Of a DNA stretch of 13,449 nt, positions 8,334 through 13,449 are shown piece by piece. Made by a program: the position numbers and the translations under genes. The notes beneath the pieces were generated by a model. That model ran no database searches. It was not told where the DNA came from and saw only the letters and a list, made by a program, of their open reading frames with translations. Origin of the DNA: DSAR01 sp034437315 (lineage in GTDB: Bacteria; Chloroflexota; Anaerolineae; B4-G1). The number at the start of each line of letters is the position of its first letter. Position 1 is the first letter of the stretch. The DNA is taken from contig DAOTUC010000228.1 in the NCBI GenBank assembly GCA_034437315.1, forward strand, positions 1-13,449, read 5' to 3'.

Positions 8334-9230
8334 TCACGCCCTGGGATGGGCCTCGTCGTAGGCCTTGCGCTTGAGCCGGTCGGACACTTTGGTGTAGATT
8401 TGTGTGCTCACGATGTTCGCGTGCCCCAGCAATTCCTGCACCTCGCGCAACCCGGCCCCGCCGTTTAACATGTGGGTGGCGAAGGTGTGCCGGAAGGTAT
8501 GGGGCGTCACCCGCCGTTCGATGCCGGCGGCCTGGGCGTATTCCTTGACCAACAGCCACAACCCCTGCCGGCTCAACGGGCGTCCGTGATGGTTGAGGAA
8601 CACCGTCTGCTCCGAGGGGCGGCGAATCAATTCCTGCCGCGCATGCTTCACGTAATCGGCCAATAGCGCACAAACCCGGTCGTAAAGCGGCAAAATGCGC
8701 TCCTTATCCCCTTTGCCCGTACAACGGACCGTCTGTTCCTCCAGGTCGATAGCGCCTAATTGCAAGTTCAACACCTCACTGGCCCGCATGCCGGTCGCAT
8801 ACATCAACTCGAACAAGGCCAGATCGCGCGCCGCCCTGGGCGAATCGGATTTGGCCGGTTCCGCCAACAACCGCGCCATCTCCTCCGGTTTCAATGGATT
8901 GGGCAGGGTTTCGTCTACCGAAGGTAAGTCGACCGCCGTTGTCGGGTCATCCGCCACGTCCAACAGGCCGTCGATGACCAAAAAATTGAAGAAGGATTTG
9001 ATCGACGCTATCTTGCGCGCCACGGTCGAGGACGCATACTCTCGGCTTCGCAAATGACGAATGTAATCAAGGATGTGATTGCGCCTCACGTCGCCCCAGA
9101 GGTCGATCTGTTCGCCCCGCAGATAGGATCGGAACTGTTCGAGGTCGTTTTGATAAGCGACAATCGTATGCCCGGAATACCCCTTTTCAATTGCCAAAAA
9201 ATGCAGAAAGTCATCAACCTGCTTCTTCAT
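8334..9230 (-). CDS. xerD: Site-specific tyrosine recombinase XerD
   Basis: A 298-residue recombinase, the usual XerC/XerD length, which with its partner resolves chromosome dimers at dif sites. The N-terminal SAM-like DNA-binding domain covers about 1-95 (FLHFLAIEKGYSGHTIVAYQNDL). The catalytic domain holds every active-site residue: Arg149 in ATGMRASE, Lys173 in TGKGDK, His244 and Arg247 in HTFRHTFATH, His270 in LLGHA, and the nucleophile Tyr279 in QIYTKV. The C-terminus HPRA is the typical XerD ending and favours XerD over XerC. The AAGGAA ribosome site lies 11 nt before the ATG inside a long purine tract. It is the first gene of a four-gene operon with a leader of about 140 nt carrying a repeated motif. 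No dif-like site is recognised in the window. Confidence 0.93.
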   Translation of the reverse strand: MKKQVDDFLHFLAIEKGYSGHTIVAYQNDLEQFRSYLRGEQIDLWGDVRRNHILDYIRHLRSREYASSTVARKIASIKSFFNFLVIDGLLDVADDPTTAVDLPSVDETLPNPLKPEEMARLLAEPAKSDSPRAARDLALFELMYATGMRASEVLNLQLGAIDLEEQTVRCTGKGDKERILPLYDRVCALLADYVKHARQELIRRPSEQTVFLNHHGRPLSRQGLWLLVKEYAQAAGIERRVTPHTFRHTFATHMLNGGAGLREVQELLGHANIVSTQIYTKVSDRLKRKAYDEAHPRA

Positions 9231-9259
9231 CCGCGATTTATTCCTTCTTTCCTTCCTTC

Positions 9260-9365
9260 TTTACACCGTAGACAGCGTCTTAAATAATTGCTCTAAGCCA
9301 CCGTCTCGGGGGCGCCAATCGGCCGGAGGACGGGCCTCTGAGCGATTCCTTTTTACACCGTAGAC
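9260..9365 (-). repeat. Direct repeat GTCTACGGTGTAAA in the xerD leader
   Basis: The 14-mer GTCTACGGTGTAAA occurs twice on the minus strand, at 9365-9352 and 9273-9260, 92 bp apart. The upstream copy is part of a perfect dyad CCGTCTACGG and lies a few bases after the predicted start of transcription. The downstream copy has CTGTCTACGG, one base off the dyad. Each is followed by an AAGGAA purine stretch. It could be an operator for autoregulation or a partial duplication of the leader. The repeat is visible; the role is unknown. Confidence 0.65.
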
Positions 9366-9377
9366 GGCTCTTGATGG

Positions 9378-9406
9378 ATTATAGCATGATTTGCATAAAC
9401 TTAAAA
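9378..9406 (-). promoter_or_regulatory. Candidate xerD operon promoter
   Basis: On the minus strand a perfect TATAAT occupies 9383-9378. The corresponding -35 at 17-bp spacing is TTTTAA (9406-9401), only 3 of 6, in an A/T-rich stretch. Transcription would begin near 9371, giving a leader of about 140 nt before the xerD ATG. Confidence 0.5.
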
Positions 9407-9498
9407 TTGACCCCCGCAAAACCCACCCGACGCCTCTCGCTGTTTGCCGGTCGTTACTAAACCGTACATTTTGCAAAAAGAGATGTGCCAACGCGCTC

Positions 9499-9527
9499 TT
9501 GTCCTCTTGTGCGCTCAATGTTACAAT
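9499..9527 (+). promoter_or_regulatory. Candidate promoter of the SHMT-GcvT fusion gene
   Basis: TTGTCC (9499-9504), a 17-bp spacer and TACAAT (9522-9527; 5 of 6 to TATAAT) form a good sigma70-type promoter. Predicted initiation near 9534 falls inside the 12-bp dyad GTCCCCAGGGAC (9531-9542), which could be an operator. Confidence 0.6.
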
Positions 9528-9597
9528 ATAGTCCCCAGGGACATACTAACACTATCACATCAGTTTTCACATATCAGATTGAAAGGAGTATACACGT

Positions 9598-12500
9598 ATG
9601 CAACCCTCATCGTCAAACCCGCAATCCCAATCTGACTTCCTCCTGTGGCAAGACATTGAGGAAGTCGCGCCATTTGTGGCCCAGCTCATCCGTTGGGAGG
9701 ATGAACGGCAAGCTCGCAAACTAATTTTCATCCCCTCCGAATCCTACGCCCCCAAGGCGGTCCGCGACGCCCTGGGGACCCGGTTCCAGAACATCTACGC
9801 CGAGGGGTATCCGCCGACGCGCATGGTGCGCGAACCGGAGGAGCGGTTACACGATGCCGCGTGGCAGCTGGCCTTCTACCGCCGTTACGCCGATCGCCGC
9901 TTCTACAAGGGCGTGGATTACGTGCACTTCGTCGAATGCCTGGCCCAACGCCGCTGCGCGCAACTCTTCGCCCACGGCGACCTGCGGCCGGAGCACATCC
10001 ACGTCAACGTGCAACCGCTATCGGGCACGGCGGCCAACCTGGGCGTCTACTGGACGCTGCTGGAACCCGGCGACACGTTGATGGGGTTGGATCTGTACCA
10101 GGGCGGCCACCTGTCCCACGGTTCCGAGTTCAACATCTCGGGCCAGCGGTACCGCGTGGTCTCCTACAGCGTGGATCCGCAGACGGAGCGGCTCGATTAC
10201 GACAACATCCGTCAACTGGCCCTGGAACACCGGCCCAGGGTGATCGTCGCCGGTTATACCTCCTACCCCTGGGCGCCCGATTGGCAGAAATTCCGCGCCA
10301 TCGCCGACGAGGTGGGCGCCTATCTCTTCGCCGACATCGCCCACGTCGCCGGAATGGCCGCCTCTGGGGTCTACCCCAACCCAGTCGGCGTCGCCGACGT
10401 CACGACGTTCACCACCCACAAGACGATGTGCGGGCCGCGTGGGGCCGTCATTATGACCACCAATTCGGATCTGGCGAATGAAATCGACATGGCGATCTTC
10501 CCCGGCGAACAGGGCGGGCCTCACGTCAACAAGTTCGCCGCCATGGCGGTGGCCTTCCGGATCGCCCAGACTGACGCCTTCCAGGCGTTGCAGCGGCAGA
10601 TCGTGGCCAATGCCCAGGCCCTGGCCGAGGGCCTGACGAAACGCGGTCTGCGGCTGGCCTACGGCGGCACCGACACCCACCTCCTGCTGCTAGACCTGAA
10701 GTCGATCCGCACCGAACCCGCCGCGCCCACCGGCCAGACCTATCCCGTGTGGGGCGAACCGGCCGTCCGTATGATGGACCTGGCGGGCCTGGTGGCCAAC
10801 AAGAACACCATCCCCGGCGACGAGGAGACGCCGCTGGCCACGGGCATCCGCCTGGGCGCCCCCTGGCTCACCCAGCGGGGGCTGGACGAGGGGGATATGG
10901 ACGCCATCGCCGGGCTGATCCACCGTCTTCTGAGCCACGTCGAACCCTTCTCCTATAATGGCCTCATCGGCGAGCTCCCCCGGGGCAAGGTCGACCTGGC
11001 GATCATGGAAGAGGTGCGCCGGGGCGTGGCCGAGTTGGCCGAGAAAGCGGGCATCGACTTCGAGTACCAGCGCCACGGCTACCCGCACTATCCCTACCTG
11101 GACGCCGTCACGGAGGAGAAACCGGTCGCGCTGCGGATCACCGGCGAACGGGCGCGCCAGCACGTCAACGAGGTGGTCGCCGCCAACGCGCTCCAATTGG
11201 CAGTGGGCGATTCGCTGGTCACCTACATGCTGGATCGGAACGGACAGTTGCTGGATGAGGTGTTGGTCGAACGCGAGGAACAGGATGAATGGGGGCGGGA
11301 TCGTTTCCTCGTCACCCCGACGCCGGAAAACGCCCAGCGCGTCGCCCGGTGGTTGCGGGGTTTGAGCGATGGTTACATTCTGTTCGACGCGGAAGACATC
11401 TTCCGCAAGGTGCAGGGGCCGGTCCTGGTAGAGGAAGTCGAGGGGAAAGCGCGGGAAAGCGGCGATGTCGGGGGAGACGTCGCGGCCCTATTCGCGGAAC
11501 ACCCCGACCGCTTCGATCTGTCCAAGCTCTACTTCGTCGGCCAATCCCACCTGGCCCAACACGCGCCGGCGGTTGAAAGGGAGGAATGGCGCTGGGAAGA
11601 GCCGGAGGATCAGCCGCTAAAACGCACCGAACTCTACGACGTGCATAAGAGGATGGGCGCCAAGATGGTGCCGTTCGCGGGCTGGGAGATGCCGGTCTGG
11701 TACACGTCGGTGAGCGAGGAGCATCAGGCGGTGCGCGAGGCCGCCGCTCTCTTCGACGTGAGCCACATGGGCGTCTTCGAGGTCGTCGGCCCCAACGCCA
11801 CCGTCTTCCTCGACACGGTCTTCTCCAACTACGCCGCCTGGATCGAGGACGGGCAGTCGATGTACGGCTACTTGCTCACGCCCGATGGCAACGTCATCGA
11901 CGACGGCATCATCTACCGCACGGACGCCGAGCGCTACCTGATGGTCGTCAACGCCTCCAACGCCGACAAGGATTGGGACTGGTTGAACGCGGTCAACGAG
12001 GGCCGCGTGCTCATCGACCGGAACCGTCCGTGGGTCGAGGTGGAGGCCCCGGCGACGCTGCGCAACCTGAAGGACCCGGTCTCGGGCGAGCGGCAGAAGC
12101 GGGACATCGCGCTCCAGGGGCCGGCCTCGCTGGCCACGCTGCAAGCGCTGACCGACGACGAGGCGCTCAAGGCCGCGCTGGCCCGTGTGCGCCGCACCGA
12201 CGTGATCGAGTGCGCGTTGGCCGGCATTCCGCTGGTCATCGCCCGCACCGGCTACACCGGCGAGGAGTGGGGTTACGAGATTCTCGTCCCCCCAGAACAG
12301 GTCGAGGCGCTGTGGGAGGCGATCCTGGAGGTCGGCGCGCCGCTGGGCGTCAAACCGGCCGGGTTGGCCGCCCGCGATTCCACCCGCACCGAGGCTGGAT
12401 TGCCGCTCTACGGCCACGAGTTGGCCGGGCCCTTCGACATCTCGCCCATTGATGCCGGATTCCCCGGTTACGTCAAGTATCACAAGCCCTTCTTCGTCGG

Positions 12501-12861
12501 CCGCGAGGCGTTGCTGGCCCAGGAAGAGACGCGCAAACGGGAACTCATCCGTTTCCGCGTCAACCAGAAAGGGGAGCGCATGCCCCACACCGGCGACCCG
12601 GTAGTCAACAAAAAGGGGAAACAGATCGGCCACGTCACCAGTTGCTCCATCGACGTCGAGGGCTATCTGTTGGGCCTGGCCATCGTCGAAAAGCGCTACA
12701 ACGTCCCCGACACGCCCATCGCCATCTTCACCCTGCGCGGCCAATCGCTGGAAGAGGGGGTGCTGAAACGCGGGCGGGTGGCCCTGCCGGTCGAAGCGAC
12801 GGTGTTGACCCGCTTCCCCGAGCGGGAAGGGCCCAAGATGATCATCGGCGGGCAGGATTAG
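9598..12861 (+). CDS. Serine hydroxymethyltransferase fused to glycine-cleavage T-protein (aminomethyltransferase)
   Basis: One 1087-residue frame with three modules. Residues 1-490 are a PLP-dependent SHMT (serine + THF to glycine + methylene-THF). By comparison with E. coli GlyA its active site is retained: Ser47, Tyr67 and Glu69 in YAEGYP, Asp246 and His249 in DIAHVAG, PLP Lys275 in TTHKT, and the GIRLG arginine. Extra residues at about 73-101 follow YAEGYP. Residues about 508-612 resemble the N-terminal half of GcvT (LRITGERARQHVNEVV...) and look like a partial second copy. A charged linker follows to about 675. Residues 676-1087 are a full GcvT, the T-protein that frees methylene-THF and ammonia from aminomethyl-lipoyl H-protein: FAGWEMP, folate-side Asp768-Asp769 in NVIDDG, RTGYTGEEWGYEI, GLAARDSTRTEAGLPLYG. 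GAAAGGAG sits 9 nt before the ATG. No gcvH or gcvP is in the window. Each outer module looks active; channelling of the folate is inference. Confidence 0.95.
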   Translation: MQPSSSNPQSQSDFLLWQDIEEVAPFVAQLIRWEDERQARKLIFIPSESYAPKAVRDALGTRFQNIYAEGYPPTRMVREPEERLHDAAWQLAFYRRYADRRFYKGVDYVHFVECLAQRRCAQLFAHGDLRPEHIHVNVQPLSGTAANLGVYWTLLEPGDTLMGLDLYQGGHLSHGSEFNISGQRYRVVSYSVDPQTERLDYDNIRQLALEHRPRVIVAGYTSYPWAPDWQKFRAIADEVGAYLFADIAHVAGMAASGVYPNPVGVADVTTFTTHKTMCGPRGAVIMTTNSDLANEIDMAIFPGEQGGPHVNKFAAMAVAFRIAQTDAFQALQRQIVANAQALAEGLTKRGLRLAYGGTDTHLLLLDLKSIRTEPAAPTGQTYPVWGEPAVRMMDLAGLVANKNTIPGDEETPLATGIRLGAPWLTQRGLDEGDMDAIAGLIHRLLSHVEPFSYNGLIGELPRGKVDLAIMEEVRRGVAELAEKAGIDFEYQRHGYPHYPYLDAVTEEKPVALRITGERARQHVNEVVAANALQLAVGDSLVTYMLDRNGQLLDEVLVEREEQDEWGRDRFLVTPTPENAQRVARWLRGLSDGYILFDAEDIFRKVQGPVLVEEVEGKARESGDVGGDVAALFAEHPDRFDLSKLYFVGQSHLAQHAPAVEREEWRWEEPEDQPLKRTELYDVHKRMGAKMVPFAGWEMPVWYTSVSEEHQAVREAAALFDVSHMGVFEVVGPNATVFLDTVFSNYAAWIEDGQSMYGYLLTPDGNVIDDGIIYRTDAERYLMVVNASNADKDWDWLNAVNEGRVLIDRNRPWVEVEAPATLRNLKDPVSGERQKRDIALQGPASLATLQALTDDEALKAALARVRRTDVIECALAGIPLVIARTGYTGEEWGYEILVPPEQVEALWEAILEVGAPLGVKPAGLAARDSTRTEAGLPLYGHELAGPFDISPIDAGFPGYVKYHKPFFVGREALLAQEETRKRELIRFRVNQKGERMPHTGDPVVNKKGKQIGHVTSCSIDVEGYLLGLAIVEKRYNVPDTPIAIFTLRGQSLEEGVLKRGRVALPVEATVLTRFPEREGPKMIIGGQD

Positions 12862-12875
12862 ACGCCATATCAGGG

Positions 12876-12921
12876 AAGAAACCGGGTTTTCCTTAGCGCA
12901 GCGACATAAACCGGGTTTCTT
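12876..12921. repeat. Paired AAACCGGGTTT palindromes forming a hairpin
   Basis: The palindrome AAACCGGGTTT occurs at 12879-12889 and 12908-12918. The two copies also pair with each other: AAGAAACC (12876-12883) with GGTTTCTT (12914-12921), a G-G mismatch, then GGTTT (12885-12889) with AAACC (12908-12912), leaving an 18-nt loop. It begins 15 bp after the fusion gene's stop, so it could end or stabilise the transcript, though no T-run follows. It resembles dispersed intergenic palindromes I recall from Chloroflexota and filamentous cyanobacteria. Confidence 0.7.
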
Positions 12922-12937
12922 GATCTCCTGATCGATA

Positions 12938-12986
12938 CATCGGGGCCGCTCGTGCTGTTGTTCGCATCCAGCCAGCGGCCCCGGTG
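12938..12986 (+). terminator. Strong GC-rich hairpin after the SHMT-GcvT gene
   Basis: CATCGGGGCCGCT (12938-12950) pairs with AGCGGCCCCGGTG (12974-12986): 13 pairs with one T-G wobble around a 23-nt loop that itself contains GCTG/CAGC. It lies between the fusion gene and the next promoter, where a terminator is expected. No T-run follows, so intrinsic termination would be non-classical. Confidence 0.55.
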
Positions 12987-12988
12987 CG

Positions 12989-13017
12989 TTGACTTTCCGC
13001 TTCTCTGGTAGTATCAT
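12989..13017 (+). promoter_or_regulatory. Near-consensus promoter of the antitoxin gene
   Basis: TTGACT (12989-12994; 5 of 6), a 17-bp spacer and TATCAT (13012-13017; 5 of 6) make the best promoter match in the window. It starts 2 bp after the GC-rich hairpin. Transcription would begin near 13024, about 60 nt before the ATG at 13084. Confidence 0.7.
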
Positions 13018-13083
13018 ACGGCATAGTTGGTCAGACGTCCCTTGAAGTCAGTGGGAGGCTTATTCTGAGAGGGGTGTGCAGAT

Positions 13084-13311
13084 ATGTATCGAGTGACATT
13101 TGACGAAGCACAGGGCAAGTTGTTGGCACTGATAAATGCTGCGATTGAGGGTGAGCAGGTCTTGATTTTCACGGATGATCAAGAGGTGGTGCAGCTTGTC
13201 CCTGTCATCCCGCCAGAGCGTTATCCCCAGTTTGGGAGTGCAAAGGGGCTGATAAAAGTAGCTGATGATTTCGATGCGCCTGACGAATATGCTGTCACCC
13301 GGATGTGGTAA
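13084..13311 (+). CDS. Phd/VapB-type antitoxin-like protein
   Basis: A 75-residue protein. The N-terminal part (YRVTFDEAQGKLLALINAA, then GEQVLIFTDDQEVVQLVPV) has the strand-helix-strand layout of Phd/YefM/VapB DNA-binding antitoxins. Residues about 50-66, FGSAKGLIKVADDFDAP, form the toxin-wrapping tail motif common in this family in cyanobacteria and Chloroflexota. Such proteins neutralise a partner toxin, usually a PIN-domain VapC ribonuclease, and repress their own promoter. The first ATG is chosen: GAGAGGGG lies about 10 nt upstream and the frame covers the whole fold. Base use is AT-richer than in the large genes nearby, consistent with a mobile gene. No toxin follows: a frame starting 4 bp later does not read like a PIN domain and runs into an inverted-repeat element within 35 bp. 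Confidence 0.8.
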   Translation: MYRVTFDEAQGKLLALINAAIEGEQVLIFTDDQEVVQLVPVIPPERYPQFGSAKGLIKVADDFDAPDEYAVTRMW

Positions 13312-13347
13312 CTTCATGAAAATGGTTCTCTGGGATTTCGCATGGCG

Positions 13348-13444
13348 AGACCCTAAAGGTTTTGCTCAAGGCCGCGCAAACAACGTTTTTGCCTTAAACA
13401 ATGACCTTTTTCCATCAAAACCAGCGCAAAAACCTTTAGGGTCT
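13348..13444. mobile_element. 97-bp MITE-like element with 16-bp terminal inverted repeats
   Basis: AGACCCTAAAGGTTTT at 13348-13363 is the exact reverse complement of AAAACCTTTAGGGTCT at 13429-13444; both continue inward into a TTTGC-like sequence. The 65-bp interior is A/T-rich and has a smaller GCAAA/TTTGC inverted pair. The element is too short to encode a transposase, which fits a miniature inverted-repeat element moved in trans. Flanks (GGCG left, ATGAT right) show no clear target duplication, so a large RNA hairpin or a terminator is the alternative. Confidence 0.6.
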
Positions 13445-13449
13445 ATGAT

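Larger units (their letters stand above)
9231..9597. other. Divergent regulatory region between xerD and the SHMT-GcvT fusion gene
   Basis: A 367-bp gap with outward promoters for both genes. The xerD side contains a homopurine tract (9241-9262 on the minus strand, repeated GAAGG units), two copies of a 14-bp motif, and a possible leader hairpin with CCGTC/GACGG arms (9301-9305 with 9329-9333). The right side holds the fusion gene's promoter, a dyad GTCCCCAGGGAC at 9531-9542 over the predicted start of transcription, and an excellent GAAAGGAG ribosome site at 9581-9588. The transcribed leader of the fusion gene would be only about 64 nt, too short for a glycine riboswitch. Confidence 0.6.

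Noticed and set aside
9261..9518. 85-codon minus-strand frame upstream of xerD
   Set aside because: It spans the xerD TATAAT box, the repeat and the opposite promoter, and its translation resembles nothing known.
9528..9597. Glycine riboswitch before the SHMT-GcvT gene
   Set aside because: The predicted leader is about 64 nt, shorter than one glycine aptamer, and no aptamer-like paired elements are visible.
11617..13017. A 466-codon open frame on the minus strand, antisense to the GcvT part of the fusion
   Set aside because: It lies wholly opposite a well-recognised enzyme, has low-complexity composition rich in Gly, Arg, Asp and Val, and matches no family. GC-rich codon use leaves such antisense frames open.
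13316..13449. Open frame starting 4 bp after the antitoxin (MKMVLWDFAWRDPKGF...) as a toxin
   Set aside because: It lacks the early LLDT(H/N) PIN motif, has no ribosome site, and most of it is the inverted-repeat element. It may only be a broken remnant.

Overview
The window is GC-rich DNA with dense genes and short gaps. It most likely comes from the Chloroflexota (Anaerolineae/Caldilineae-like). This is inferred from a serine hydroxymethyltransferase fused to GcvT, a membrane protein with a Thr-Pro linker and an exported beta domain, a GTPase-DUF697 protein beside a small membrane protein, and 'AAACCGGGTTT' intergenic palindromes. No rRNA or other marker settles the taxonomy.

Layout from left to right: (1) 1-1986, minus: an exported subtilisin-like protease with a complete catalytic triad, running off the left edge, so its C-terminus is missing. 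(2) 1987-2289: an AT-richer divergent promoter region. (3) 2290-3952, plus: a two-gene unit of a GTPase with a DUF697-type C-terminal domain and a small two-helix membrane protein. (4) 3977-9230, minus, read right to left as one probable operon with gaps of 48, 7 and 30 bp: xerD, purine nucleoside phosphorylase, a membrane protein with an extracytoplasmic beta domain, and an SbcC/Rad50-type ATPase with no nuclease partner in view. (5) 9231-9597: a divergent regulatory region with a TATAAT box and a repeated leader motif for xerD, and a TTGTCC-N17-TACAAT promoter for the rightward gene. (6) 9598-12861, plus: a 1087-residue fusion of SHMT, a partial GcvT-like module and a full GcvT. (7) 12862-13083: two hairpins followed by a near-consensus promoter. 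(8) 13084-13311: a small Phd/VapB-type antitoxin with no recognisable toxin after it. (9) 13348-13444: a 97-bp element with perfect 16-bp terminal inverted repeats, MITE-like.

Working together: the fusion would join two reactions of one-carbon metabolism, glycine/serine interconversion and the THF-dependent step of glycine cleavage, in one chain. The xerD operon combines chromosome-dimer resolution, purine salvage and DNA-end processing. The xerD to nucleoside phosphorylase order resembles ripX-drm-pupG of Bacillus subtilis, without drm. The most notable items are the three-module SHMT/GcvT protein, the protease with two tandem prodomain-like repeats, the SbcC without SbcD, and the antitoxin whose downstream position holds a MITE-like element. 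I see no defence system, CRISPR array, tRNA or rRNA.
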